This document shows, in pieces, positions 24,409 to 33,454 of a stretch of DNA of 64,000 nucleotides (position 1 is its first letter; the number at the start of each line of letters is the position of its first letter). Origin of the DNA: an uncultured Lachnospiraceae bacterium (GTDB lineage Bacteria > Bacillota > Clostridia > Lachnospirales > Lachnospiraceae); NCBI GenBank assembly GCA_947367855.1, contig CANBFE010000020.1, positions 1 to 64,000 on the forward strand, read 5' to 3'. A model generated the notes under the pieces. That model was not told where the DNA came from, searched no databases, and saw only the letters and a list, made by a program, of their open reading frames with translations. The position numbers and the translations under genes are program-made.

Positions 24409-25791
24409 TCACCGGGAACACTGCAGACAGCCATAAGCAATCTTGCCCGAGTCATTTCTGGGAATTCTTTCCAGATAATGGCAGGAGACAAACCTGGACG
24501 GGATTTTCATCCGGCGGTCAAGAAGCGCAGGAATCTCCCTTTCCGCTTCCTGTCCCTTCCCGGTATGGAAAATGACAATATTTTCATCTGTCCCTGTACA
24601 GGCAAATTCTGTATCCGGATACTGATCTCCCAGGTAATTTGCCAGATCGTCCAGGCTTACTCTTTTCCCCAGAATTTTCACATATCGTTTCAGTCTTCCC
24701 CGCAGGAAAATGCATCCCTCTCCGTCGATTTCAATGACATCCCCGGTATGCAGAAGCCCCCGGTTCACATCCCCCTCTGCCAGCTGCTCCCTGTCCCCGG
24801 CATACCCCATGCACACGCTCCTGCTTCTTATCAGCATTTCCCCTGTGTCCCTGTCCGCTGTCACTTCCGCATTCGGAAAAGGCCTGCCCACGGAGCCGAA
24901 TTTCATCTTTTTATCCTGGAAATTCATGGCTGTCAGCACCCCGAAGCACTCCGTCTGTCCGTAGCCGTTCCAGAACTTTTCCTTCAGTGCGTCAACCAGG
25001 TATGTCTGCGTCTGCTCCGGCAGCTGCGCCCCTGCAGATATGGCATAATTCAGAGATTCCACCCTCTCTGCATCCCAGAATCCAACCCTCTGGAGGGCCT
25101 GATAGGTAAAGGGCGTTGCAGCAAAATTATTTACCCTTTCCCTGGTGTAGAATTCCCGAAAATCTCTTCCCAGCACGGGCAGCTCCGTGACCAGCCAGGT
25201 TGCGCCGCAGTACCAGTGCCAGAAGCAGAAGGAAATGCCGTAAGCATAATTTACGGGCAGCGGACTAAGCCCTTTCTGGCCGCTGTGCATCCCGAAACGG
25301 GCACATCCGCAGGCTGCATTGTCCGCCATATTTTCGTGGCTGATTTTAACCAGTTTTCCGCTTCCTGTGGTGCCGCTTGTGGACAAAAGCAATGCCACGT
25401 CAGGGTGAATCGGATATCTCTCCATGCCTGTCTTCAGCAGCGCATGATTCTCCCATTCCGCCTCATGCGGGTATCTTCTCCCCATCTCATGGGACTTCCT
25501 GCAATAGATGTACCGGGGCCTGTAGTCACGGATGAGGCGCTCCAGGAATTCTCCGTTTATATCCGCTTCCAGAAGCAGTGGTATCCCCCCGGCATATAAT
25601 AACTCATAGAGAAATTCCACTGTTTCCCTCTGTCTGTCACAGAGGCAGAACACCAGGCTTCCCGCTTCGAGACAGCGCCCCAGCGCTTCTGCCCTCCCTG
25701 CCAGTTCCCTGTAGGTGATTTTATTTCCTTTATCATCTGCAATGGCAATCTTGTCCGACAGCAGAATTTCGCTTTTTATGATTTTTTTCAT
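24409..25791 (-). CDS. AMP-forming ligase (DltA-like / acyl-CoA synthetase family)
   Basis: A 460-residue adenylating enzyme. The motifs LLLSTSGTTGSGKLVKISHE (P-loop), WNGYGQTE (A5), LHTGDVIEID (A7) and GRLKRYVKILGKRVSLDD (A8) are all present, and the C-terminal Lys is in RNDSGKIAYG. It activates an amino or carboxylic acid and should load the carrier protein encoded immediately downstream (28 bp). The start at 25,791 has AAGGAG with good spacing. Close pairing with the carrier and placement in a polymer cluster suggest esterification of the surface polymer. Confidence 0.85.
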   Translation of the reverse strand: MKKIIKSEILLSDKIAIADDKGNKITYRELAGRAEALGRCLEAGSLVFCLCDRQRETVEFLYELLYAGGIPLLLEADINGEFLERLIRDYRPRYIYCRKSHEMGRRYPHEAEWENHALLKTGMERYPIHPDVALLLSTSGTTGSGKLVKISHENMADNAACGCARFGMHSGQKGLSPLPVNYAYGISFCFWHWYCGATWLVTELPVLGRDFREFYTRERVNNFAATPFTYQALQRVGFWDAERVESLNYAISAGAQLPEQTQTYLVDALKEKFWNGYGQTECFGVLTAMNFQDKKMKFGSVGRPFPNAEVTADRDTGEMLIRSRSVCMGYAGDREQLAEGDVNRGLLHTGDVIEIDGEGCIFLRGRLKRYVKILGKRVSLDDLANYLGDQYPDTEFACTGTDENIVIFHTGKGQEAEREIPALLDRRMKIPSRFVSCHYLERIPRNDSGKIAYGCLQCSR

Positions 25792-25801
25792 TAAATTCTC
25801 C

Positions 25802-27310
25802 TTAAAATAAAAAGTGTGTGCCGGATTCCCCGTAGATGTTCCGGACATTTATGACATACTGAATATACCTTTTCATATGTTCTTCAAAGCCAAGGATTTC
25901 CGTGCTGCCAGTCTCCATATTCCAGAATTTGCTGCCTTCCGGATTCTCCATCCCAAGCGCCCGTCGGACACAGGGATACATGGGCATGACGCTGTGCTGT
26001 TCCCCCTCTATTGCGCTTACCACCTCCGGGTCCCCCACAGGCTCCGTCCCCAGGCTTTCCGCTATTTTATCTGCCAGATACAGATGCAGCTGAAAACCGA
26101 AATGAGTACCGTCGATAAATACCTGTATTTTATGGCAGTTCTGCCGGATAAAGGGCTCTATGGGGAAGGAGGCAAAGCGGTCCCACACTGCCGTTTTTCT
26201 CAATTCCCTCTTGAAATGGGCCAGGATTTCCGCCTCCGGCCAGTAGTTTTCCCCGGAAACTCTGTCCAGAATCTCTCTTTCACTGCAGCCCTTTTCTATC
26301 ATTTCATTTACTTCCCTGTCTCCCCTGACCCAGATCCATCCGCTTTCCAGTTCATACCTGTTTTCCCCTGCCGTAGCCTGGGGCAATTGTCCCCGAAAAC
26401 AGTAAAAGGGCTGAAATATCCTGTGCGCCTTTGTGTAATATCTGTTGATTAACGGCCCGTAGTTTCTGACATCCATGGTTTCGGCGCATGCAACATTATA
26501 GAAAACCACGTCGCAGAATCTTCCGTAACTTCTCAGCCTCCTGTTATCCGTCTCGCTGCAGGCATCATAGATGGAATCAATATAACTGCAGGCCTCATAC
26601 AGGCAGGCAAAGCTTACGTTTTTCCTCAGAATTCTCACCGTATTCGTAACCTGACATGTACCCACGCCGATAAACAGTTTCCTGGGCATTGTGTCCGGAA
26701 AACCATACTCCGCAGCCGTCAGTCCCATCTTCCGCAGCTGCCCTGAAATCTCCTCCCCGGCCCCGCTGCATATGACTATATATGTGTCTTCTCCTCTTTC
26801 CATATCTCCGGGGCGCATCACAGGAAGTCCCATGCATTCTCTCTCCTCATGAAAGTTTGAGAGAAAACCCTGAATGGAATAGCTGTCTTTATACTTTTCC
26901 CGGAAACGTTTTCCTGCGTTTCCGGCGCCGAAAATCCAGATCTTTTTCTCCGTCAGCGCAGTCCTGTATTTCTCCCGGAAATACTGTACCACCCACAGGG
27001 AATCAATATAGTCCTCTCCCCACTCAAATCCCTGGCAATGAAGCAGCCTGTCATATTCCTTCCTGGACGCATGGGGTCTGCACAGAATCAGAAGAAGCCC
27101 CTCCCTCTCCGCCACAGAGCGGTTTAAGGGAATCCTTTTTATCCCTTCCTGCTGCCCCTCCTCATATTCCCCATAGTCCATCCTTGTGGTAAAAAAGTAT
27201 CTGATGGACAGCGCCGAACAAAACTGCAGGCAAAAATGCCCGCAGTGTTTCCTGTCTCCCACCAACCCAAGGGCTCTGTGTTCCAAATCAATTATCTGCC
27301 CGTCGTACAA
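25802..27310 (-). CDS. WcbI-type polysaccharide protein with nucleotide-binding segment
   Basis: A 502-residue protein. Around residue 120 KIWIFGAGNAGKRFREKY is a Rossmann-like motif. From about 205 KLFIGVGTCQVTNTVRILRK matches the GxCQ start of WcbI, a proposed acetyl/acyltransferase of capsule synthesis. The N-terminal 100 residues are unassigned. It may transfer the acyl group activated by the downstream ligase and carrier. The start is probably TTG at 27,310, preceded by GGGAGG. Gaps of 10-24 bp to both neighbours support an operon. Confidence 0.65.
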   Translation of the reverse strand: MYDGQIIDLEHRALGLVGDRKHCGHFCLQFCSALSIRYFFTTRMDYGEYEEGQQEGIKRIPLNRSVAEREGLLLILCRPHASRKEYDRLLHCQGFEWGEDYIDSLWVVQYFREKYRTALTEKKIWIFGAGNAGKRFREKYKDSYSIQGFLSNFHEERECMGLPVMRPGDMERGEDTYIVICSGAGEEISGQLRKMGLTAAEYGFPDTMPRKLFIGVGTCQVTNTVRILRKNVSFACLYEACSYIDSIYDACSETDNRRLRSYGRFCDVVFYNVACAETMDVRNYGPLINRYYTKAHRIFQPFYCFRGQLPQATAGENRYELESGWIWVRGDREVNEMIEKGCSEREILDRVSGENYWPEAEILAHFKRELRKTAVWDRFASFPIEPFIRQNCHKIQVFIDGTHFGFQLHLYLADKIAESLGTEPVGDPEVVSAIEGEQHSVMPMYPCVRRALGMENPEGSKFWNMETGSTEILGFEEHMKRYIQYVINVRNIYGESGTHFLF

Positions 27311-27334
27311 CTCATTCCTCCCTGCGCCGCGCCG

Positions 27335-29860
27335 CTACCTGTCTTCCAGTCTGCGGGAAAGCTCCCTGTATATTCTGTGTCCGCAGCCACCGTCCAGACT
27401 GCCCACTGCCTCCCCATAGCTTTTCAGCTGGGCCTGCACATCATGTGTTTCCCTGTCCACATATTCCATAAAACCTTTTATGGAATACAGCTTTGTCTCC
27501 TGCATGGCCCAGGGCAGATTTTCCCCCTGCCTTCCAAACAGCCCGCCACAGGAATAGGGCATTTTGTCCTGGGTCAGCCGGACAGAAAGACGCTTCCAGT
27601 CCCCCTCCATGGAAAAAATTTCCGTGGAAAAAAATTCCATGGAAAAGATTTCCATCCCATGACAGCAGGCGCTCTGCGCCAGAATCTGCCCGGCATCCCC
27701 CTCCTTTACCATGGTATAGCGGAACGGTTCCGTATAATATTCCTTCCGCGGCTCCTCCTGCCCCCTTCCCTGAAATACCTGCGTTATCCCCGGAGACTCC
27801 AGAGAAATTCTCAGAATCATGTTTCCCTTCCAGGGAAAGACATACACCAGATTGTCCATGCATATCATCTCATAAAAGCATTCCGTCTCCCCTTCCCAAC
27901 CATTGGGATACCCTGTTCTCTCTTCTGTCTCCCCCGTTTTCCTGTTCCAGTAAGTCAGCTTCCGTCCCTCATTGGAGCCCAGAATATACGTTTCCTTTCT
28001 TCCTGCCATACAGCAGTAATTATCCGTTTCCTCTCCCACCTCATATGCCTGGAATGCCCCTGTGTCCAGGTTCATGACTGCCACATGATTGCTTCCCGCC
28101 ATTGCCATCAGCAGCTCATTTCCCGCCAACATGCTTCCGTTCAGGCAAAAGGGCCCTTCCCTTCTCTGCAGTTTCTTCATTTTCTCCACGATTTTCCCGT
28201 GACAGGTCACATGATCGGATTCACAGTCCAGTTCAACCAGGCAGGAAGCGGAGAAGGGAACCATGTAAATCCGCCCTCTGTACAGATGTCCCTTTATAAA
28301 TTTGCCCCTGCCGGAAACACGCGGGGAAATTTTTTCAAAAGTCTTTGTCTTCAGATCAAAAACCGCGATTTCCTCCCCGTGGTGGGGTATGAGGTAAAGA
28401 TGCTGATTGTAGTTTACGATATCCCTGTACAGCATCTGTCCCGTTCTTTTCTCGCCTGTTATCTCATAGGCCTCTTCCACTTCGCCCCTCCGGTTTATTT
28501 TCATCAGGCAGTTTCTGTCCCCTGCCGGCGCCCAGACCGCCTCCCCCTCCATGGCGCATGCATAAAATTTCACATTCACACAGTCCTCATCAAAATTCCG
28601 GACAATGTTCATATCCGTAAGCAATACAGGTTTTCCGGATACTCCGAACAAATGCACCACAGAGGAAGTCCTTTCCCCGATATAGGCATCCGAAAGACTG
28701 ACGGCCAGATCCACATCCGGGGTCTGATCCAGAATCCCATGAGGCACCTCCCTGAATTTGCTTTTTGCAGCCTCATACAGGGGCTGCAAATCCGGGCGCA
28801 TGGAACACAGGGCCGATTCCAACAGCGGGTGGGGACGCCAGATCAGGGTCGCCTCCGTATCCCTGAACTGGTCAAAGACATAGAACATTTTCCGGATGGC
28901 CTGTCCTCCGTAATGAAGAATGCCCCCGATACCCGTATTATAGAAAAAAATCTTTCCCGTCAGCCTCTCTTTCCAGTCTGCGGGAATATCGCCGTCCTGC
29001 AGTCTGTAATTCAGAATCCTGTCAAACTTTGGCGTTCCCAGGGGCAGAAGCTTCTTCTGCACTTCCCTCTCAAAGCAGCGGCTGTACTGTTCTGACTGGG
29101 TCACAATATAATCCGAATAGAAGGTATAGGGCAGCCCCCTGTAGCTCACCGCGCCTGCCCCTCCCGAAACAAAATAAGGAATGTAAACCAGCATCTCCGT
29201 GTATTTCTTCAGATTCTCCGAAAAGAAAAAGGGATGTACGCATGTGATATGATTGCAGTCGTCATATGGATTATGAATAAAAATCATATCCGGACGGCAG
29301 GCTTCAAAATCATAGGATCTGTAATCCGTAATGGGCACATAAGAGGGAAACTGCCCTCCCTCATAATTGATCTGACGAAAACTTCCATCCGGATTTCTGT
29401 CGTAATAGGGAACAGGAATGACATATGTGTCACAATCCTCATCCTCTGCCGCAGCCATCCATACACTTTCCAGAGAATCCCACATGGAAGCCTTATAGGG
29501 CAGAAAGACTGCTTCCCTGCGAATCCGGATGTGATTCTTCATGTTATTGTCAACGCGAATCAGCATACTCCGCAGCCGCTTATATATTTTTGCAGGATTG
29601 GGAGACTTTTCTTCTCCTATCTCCTGATGCAGTCTGTACAGAAGTTCACAATATTCTTCCAGTATGCGGACGGCTGCCGCTCCCCGGCCTTCCAGTTCCT
29701 CCAACAGCGTACCCAGCTCTATGGTTTCCTGCTGGCATTGCGCCAGTAATTCCAAAGCCCTTCCCACAGTCTGCTTCTCCAGGCATTTTCTGATCTCAAT
29801 ATGCGCCTCTCCAAGGAGTTTGACAAAATCCTGTATCTGCCGTTTCTGTGCTATTCTCAT
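27335..29860 (-). CDS. Glycerophosphotransferase-like protein with C-terminal repeat-sheet domain
   Basis: An 841-residue, unusual protein. Residues 1-110 are helical. Residues about 120-420 resemble the CDP-glycerol transferase fold (VYIPYFVSGGAG, then LPLGTPKFDRI, WRPHPLLESALCSM, and SDAYIGERTSSVVHLFGVSG). Residues about 440-800 contain repeated segments ending in YLIPHHGEEIAVFD, YMVPFSASCLVELD and YVFPWKGNMILRIS, each about 45-50 residues apart, as in a beta-propeller. Such a fusion is not one I know. ATG 29,860 has GGGAGAGG; a longer frame upstream overlaps the neighbour's repeat region and is rejected. A surface-polymer transferase with a carbohydrate- or protein-binding propeller is inferred. 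Confidence 0.65.
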   Translation of the reverse strand: MRIAQKRQIQDFVKLLGEAHIEIRKCLEKQTVGRALELLAQCQQETIELGTLLEELEGRGAAAVRILEEYCELLYRLHQEIGEEKSPNPAKIYKRLRSMLIRVDNNMKNHIRIRREAVFLPYKASMWDSLESVWMAAAEDEDCDTYVIPVPYYDRNPDGSFRQINYEGGQFPSYVPITDYRSYDFEACRPDMIFIHNPYDDCNHITCVHPFFFSENLKKYTEMLVYIPYFVSGGAGAVSYRGLPYTFYSDYIVTQSEQYSRCFEREVQKKLLPLGTPKFDRILNYRLQDGDIPADWKERLTGKIFFYNTGIGGILHYGGQAIRKMFYVFDQFRDTEATLIWRPHPLLESALCSMRPDLQPLYEAAKSKFREVPHGILDQTPDVDLAVSLSDAYIGERTSSVVHLFGVSGKPVLLTDMNIVRNFDEDCVNVKFYACAMEGEAVWAPAGDRNCLMKINRRGEVEEAYEITGEKRTGQMLYRDIVNYNQHLYLIPHHGEEIAVFDLKTKTFEKISPRVSGRGKFIKGHLYRGRIYMVPFSASCLVELDCESDHVTCHGKIVEKMKKLQRREGPFCLNGSMLAGNELLMAMAGSNHVAVMNLDTGAFQAYEVGEETDNYCCMAGRKETYILGSNEGRKLTYWNRKTGETEERTGYPNGWEGETECFYEMICMDNLVYVFPWKGNMILRISLESPGITQVFQGRGQEEPRKEYYTEPFRYTMVKEGDAGQILAQSACCHGMEIFSMEFFSTEIFSMEGDWKRLSVRLTQDKMPYSCGGLFGRQGENLPWAMQETKLYSIKGFMEYVDRETHDVQAQLKSYGEAVGSLDGGCGHRIYRELSRRLEDR

Positions 29861-29891
29861 ATGGCCTCTCCCTTTATCCGCCCGGCTCCCG

Positions 29892-31211
29892 TCAGCGGGA
29901 CAATCTTTCGGATATGGAGCCCGCGGTTCCCGCTGTATCCACAGGCGTCTCTTTCCCCTCCGGGTCTGCGGCTCCTTCAATTCCCCCGGCATCCATGGGC
30001 GCGCTTTCGTCCCCCGGGTCTGCGGCTCCTTCAATTCCCTCAGCACCCATGGGCGAGCTTTCATCCCCCTGGTCTGCGGCTCCTTTGATTCCCCCGGCAT
30101 CCGCAGGCTCCCCTTCCCCGGCATAGAAGATTTCATAGTCAAATTTGACTGTAATCTCGCCTTCCTCCCAGAGGATATCCGGATTTGCATTCAGGGTTCC
30201 GGTAAAATAAAACACTCCTGCGCTGCCGTCCTGAAGGCCTGCATACTCCCCCTGCCCGTCGTATCCGGCAGCCCGTAAGGTCAGTACTTCCTCATCTGCA
30301 GTTCCTTCCATAATATTCAATACTTTTTCTGTCTGTTCGCTTTCATTCAGCCAGACCATATTGATATTCATTTTCTTTACAGAAGAACGGTGGTCCGTTA
30401 TTTCCTCCTCCGAAAGAGCATAGACATCCTCTGTGGAACGATAGAAAACCTGAATGTTTTTTATCTTGATCACCACATCTGTGTTTCCGTGATTTTCAAT
30501 GGTGTAGCGGTCTGAAAAAATCTGTCCTCTGCCGCTTACATTTCCGGGGTCAAGATGCGCAGATGTGCCTGTGGGAAAGGTAACATTGTACCGGATATCC
30601 CCGACTTCTTCTGTCTGCTGCTCCGGATTATGTTCCATATCTTCCGTTTCTTCCGGCTCTGTTGTTGGAGCCCCGCTTTCCGGCGTTTCTTCCCCGTCAA
30701 CCGGAGACCGGGACTCTACGGGGGCTTCCGTTTCTTCAGGCTCCGGTGTCTCTGCAGGCTCCTCGGTTTCTACGGGGGCTTCCGTTTCTTCAGGCTCCTC
30801 CGTTCCTACGGGGGCCTCAGTCTCTACAGGATCTTCTGTCTCCACAGGCTCCTCCGTGGGCTCCGGTGTCTGGGGCGGCGCAGGGGATTCCTCCGGATTC
30901 GGAGACTCCGTCTCTACGGGCTCCTCAGTCTCTACAGGCTCCTCCGTTCCTACGGGGTTCTCAGTCTCTACAGGCTCCTCCGTTCCCACGGGCTCCTCCG
31001 TAGGCTCCGGTGTCTGGGGCGGCGCAGGGGATTCCTCCGGATTCGGAGACTCCGTCTCTACAGGGGGCTCGGGCTTCTCCCCGGCCGCAGAATATGCCGT
31101 CATACTGCCGTCCTTTTGAAATATCTTATTTGGCGCTGCAATGTCTGCATGTAGCGCCACGCTGCCATGCAGCATAAGAACGGCCAAAACAAATGCCAGG
31201 TTTTTCCGCAT
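29892..31211 (-). CDS. Secreted protein with Pro/Glu/Thr repeats
   Basis: A 439-residue exported protein. A signal peptide (MRKNLAFVLAVLMLHGSVAL) is followed by about 140 residues of PVETEEPVGTEE-like repeats. A folded region (about 200-350) with FYFTGTLNANPDILWEEGEI comes next, then a C-terminal set of 18-residue repeats (GGIEGAADPGDESAPMDA). No sortase motif is visible. The long negatively charged repeat could span the wall. It follows the 375-residue secreted protein after a terminator, so it is probably expressed at a lower level. Role likely structural or adhesive; not recognised as a named family. Confidence 0.75.
   Translation of the reverse strand: MRKNLAFVLAVLMLHGSVALHADIAAPNKIFQKDGSMTAYSAAGEKPEPPVETESPNPEESPAPPQTPEPTEEPVGTEEPVETENPVGTEEPVETEEPVETESPNPEESPAPPQTPEPTEEPVETEDPVETEAPVGTEEPEETEAPVETEEPAETPEPEETEAPVESRSPVDGEETPESGAPTTEPEETEDMEHNPEQQTEEVGDIRYNVTFPTGTSAHLDPGNVSGRGQIFSDRYTIENHGNTDVVIKIKNIQVFYRSTEDVYALSEEEITDHRSSVKKMNINMVWLNESEQTEKVLNIMEGTADEEVLTLRAAGYDGQGEYAGLQDGSAGVFYFTGTLNANPDILWEEGEITVKFDYEIFYAGEGEPADAGGIKGAADQGDESSPMGAEGIEGAADPGDESAPMDAGGIEGAADPEGKETPVDTAGTAGSISERLSR
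29962..30123 (-). repeat. Three 54-bp coding repeats
   Basis: Units start at 29,962, 30,016 and 30,070 and encode 18-residue repeats at the C-terminus of the secreted protein. They are tandem and in frame, so copy number could change without frameshift. Confidence 0.75.
30675..31080 (-). repeat. Pro/Glu/Thr-coding tandem repeat tract
   Basis: Imperfect short in-frame repeats encode ETEEPVGTEEPV-like units. Two near-identical blocks (PEPTEEPV and ESPNPEESPAPPQTPE) recur about 130 bp apart, near 30,850-30,910 and 30,990-31,060. Confidence 0.75.
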
Positions 31212-31270
31212 GAACTCACCAACCTTCCTCTCTGCCCATTTCCCTTCCGGAAATATACTCCTTTATAAAA

Positions 31271-31296
31271 CCAACCCACCTTTGCAGGTGAGTTGG
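31271..31296 (-). terminator. Terminator between the two secreted-protein genes
   Basis: On the minus strand CCAACTCACCT pairs with AGGTGGGTTGG over a 4-nt loop, followed by TTTTAT. It would end most transcripts after the 375-residue protein, reducing downstream expression. Confidence 0.75.
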
Positions 31297-31354
31297 TATA
31301 CAGATATGGCAGAAATACCTGTTTACATATGGTTCCATTCACAATTCCAACAGA

Positions 31355-32482
31355 TCAGTTTACTGTCAGTGTCGTAACAATCATACGTCCGTCGGACAGT
31401 CCTATGATAAAGTCCTGTGCCTTGCCCTTATAATTGTCTCCTGCAAGGAACTGGGAAAGTCCTGCATCCGACTTGGAGAATGTGATAGTTGCATCTGTCT
31501 GGGTGGTGGTTGTCGTATTGGGAGCATAGGCTACCGTATAAGCATCCTCATCCCAGACATAATCGCCGTAAAGGCCCTTTCCGTCATTGTGACATCCAAC
31601 GGCAATCACCGTGGCTTCTCCCACATTGGGAACCACAATGGTCAGGTCGGTTGCGCTTGCCCCGGATGTGAAGACGGGCGCTGTTGCAATTGCAGGTGTA
31701 GAGATGTTTCTGGCATTACTTGCCTTCACATCATAAGTAACATTAACCTTGATGTCATCCGCTTTCCAGTCAGCGCTGGCATTTGCCACACCGGTAACTG
31801 CGAAAGAACCTACTGTAGCTTTCACATCGGCAGCGTCGGCAATGTAGGATGTTTTGCCTGTATCAAGTTCCGGCTTGGCAATATCCATGGAAAGCAGAGA
31901 GCCATACTTGGTAATGGCAACGCTCTGTCCCGGAGTGGTATAAACTGCCGCCACATCCGTTTCCCACTGGCTAAGTTTCAATACCTTATTATCAGCAGCC
32001 TCAAATTCAGCCGTTTCTCCTGCCTTAAGCTTGATAGTCGCCGCTGTCTGCGCCTGTGAAAGCATCAGATTGATTCTCTTTGTGGTAGCTGTTACATCCG
32101 ATGTGAAAGTATTATACTCTGTTATTACGTCAGCCTTCTTTGATGTTATTGTTGCCTTAACGGTAACATTAATGGGAATCCCTGCATCAGCCTCCGTATC
32201 TACGGATGCATTCCAGATATCCATGCTGTTGGATGCAACCGAAAACTTATTTACGCCATCAGCAGTAGAATCCGAGAGCGGATTTACCTTGATATCCAGA
32301 TTAACCGGTACTTTAACCGTAAGCTTGGGCGAATAGACGTCAAATGATGTCTCAAAACTGCCGCTCATGGGTTCCGGTGTGGGAACAGGCGTGGGTGTAG
32401 CGGAAGCAGAAACCGAAACCGGCGCGCACATAGCCAACGCCAAAACAGCTGCTGCCGCTTTGGTGAATTTTCTTGTTTTCAT
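31355..32482 (-). CDS. Secreted surface protein (375 aa)
   Basis: A signal peptide (MKTRKFTKAAAAVLALAM then CAPVSVSA) is followed by ATPTPVPTPEP and a Thr/Ser/Ala-rich beta-strand-type protein of about 330 residues. It is almost Cys-free after the signal and very rich in small residues, as in fibre, pilin or S-layer-like proteins. A strong terminator directly after the gene is typical of an abundant product. It lies between a membrane-anchored small protein and a second secreted protein. I cannot name a family; a major surface structural protein is the best inference. Confidence 0.7.
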   Translation of the reverse strand: MKTRKFTKAAAAVLALAMCAPVSVSASATPTPVPTPEPMSGSFETSFDVYSPKLTVKVPVNLDIKVNPLSDSTADGVNKFSVASNSMDIWNASVDTEADAGIPINVTVKATITSKKADVITEYNTFTSDVTATTKRINLMLSQAQTAATIKLKAGETAEFEAADNKVLKLSQWETDVAAVYTTPGQSVAITKYGSLLSMDIAKPELDTGKTSYIADAADVKATVGSFAVTGVANASADWKADDIKVNVTYDVKASNARNISTPAIATAPVFTSGASATDLTIVVPNVGEATVIAVGCHNDGKGLYGDYVWDEDAYTVAYAPNTTTTTQTDATITFSKSDAGLSQFLAGDNYKGKAQDFIIGLSDGRMIVTTLTVN

Positions 32483-32620
32483 AATACTAAATACCTCCTT
32501 GTAATATTAAATGATGGTAGTTCCTTCTATGCATATCACAGAAAAATCCGAATAATATCTGCCCTCTTATCCGAACCGTCCTGCGAATATACCGAATTCC
32601 ATGCAGGCCCTCAGCTGCGT

Positions 32621-33139
32621 TCACTGGACAAACATCAGACTCACTCTGAAAGAAACCGTTCCCAGTTCCGTCTCCGGATCTTCATCATCCAGAATGTGAT
32701 AAGTACATATGGCATCGTAGGCCCCATCCGGAAGCGCCTGATTCAGTTTCAACTGATCCAGCTGCTTTCCCACAGGCAGAACCGGTGAACTGTAAAGCAA
32801 TGTCTGTTCCTCATCCTCCAGATACACTTCAAAATAACAGTCGTACAGATTGCTTGCGGAGTTACCGATCTGTGCATTGTCTGAAACCGCGCTCCCGGAC
32901 GGAAAGGTCCAGATCATATTCATATCTGTAGTAAAAGTTGCCTCCGATGCCTTCCGGTCAGAACCTCCGTCCACCACCAGACCCTCCGAAATGTCCCGCT
33001 CCATTCTCACCGGTTCCGCCGGTTTATTTGCCAGCCTGTATATGACTACACCCAGTATTCCGATTACAAGCAGCAGAATCAGAATCAGCAGGATAATGAT
33101 TATCTTTGCCTTATCTCCGTTTTTACTTTCCTTTTTCAT
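32621..33139 (-). CDS. Membrane-anchored extracellular protein (172 aa)
   Basis: A basic N-terminus (MKKESKNGDKAK) and a long hydrophobic helix (IIIILLILILLLVIGILGVV) anchor it. About 130 residues then face outward and contain MNMIWTFPSGSAVSDNAQIG and FEVYLEDEEQTLLYSS. The domain is beta-rich and likely binds partner surface proteins encoded downstream. The ATG at 33,139 has GAAAGGGAG upstream; an upstream ATG at 33,205 would extend it through the proposed guide-RNA tail and is less likely. It begins the surface-protein group directly after the TnpB-like gene and its RNA. Confidence 0.7.
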   Translation of the reverse strand: MKKESKNGDKAKIIIILLILILLLVIGILGVVIYRLANKPAEPVRMERDISEGLVVDGGSDRKASEATFTTDMNMIWTFPSGSAVSDNAQIGNSASNLYDCYFEVYLEDEEQTLLYSSPVLPVGKQLDQLKLNQALPDGAYDAICTYHILDDEDPETELGTVSFRVSLMFVQ

Positions 33140-33159
33140 TTTTCTCCCTTTCCTCAGAG

Positions 33160-33451
33160 TTTGAAAACTGCCTCTCCCCTTGTTAAAATAAAGCACATTG
33201 GACATCCGCGGTTTTCCACCACAGGATGCTGCAGTCTCCTGCTTCGCTCCCTGCTACCTCACAGCATCCACCGCATGCTGTGTTCACAGGGTCCTGGCCT
33301 ACCCAATCCGCGGCAAATGCCGCCTTCTAATGCCGTTCTTCCTTTTTTATGGCGGAAGGGCATACCATACCCCTCCGGCTATCATGGACGCGCTGTCCGG
33401 TCCTTTTGGCCTGCCGCTCCCGGCAGTTCCGCATCCCGGTAAAACCCCGGC
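33160..33451 (-). ncRNA. Candidate guide RNA of the TnpB-like protein
   Basis: Downstream of the tnpB-like stop is about 290 nt without supported coding. On the minus strand it has GCGGC-ATTT-GCCGC (33,323-33,310), CACAGCAT/ATGCTGTG (33,260-33,282) and GGATGCTG/CAGCATCC (33,224-33,269), the last two mutually exclusive. A final hairpin (GTGGT/ACCGC) follows, then a T-rich stretch ending TTTTAAC near 33,181. TnpB guide RNAs normally lie just here, overlapping the 3' side, with the guide after the scaffold. If TTTTAAC marks the scaffold end, the guide would start AAGGGGAGAGGCAG. Both ends are inference. Confidence 0.5.
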
Positions 33452-33454
33452 TCA

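Noticed and set aside
27236..29095. Long open frame on the plus strand (619 codons)
   Set aside because: It is antisense to the well-supported minus-strand surface-polymer gene, has low-complexity His/Pro/Leu composition and no ribosome site. It is a shadow of high-G+C third positions.
29861..30190. N-terminal extension of the 841-residue polymer protein
   Set aside because: The extra 110 residues are the out-of-frame reading of the 54-bp repeats of the neighbouring gene; ATG 29,860 has a good ribosome site.
30675..31080. Regular short repeats that could suggest a CRISPR array
   Set aside because: The repeats stay in frame and encode Pro/Glu/Thr units inside a signal-peptide protein; there are no unique spacers of equal length.
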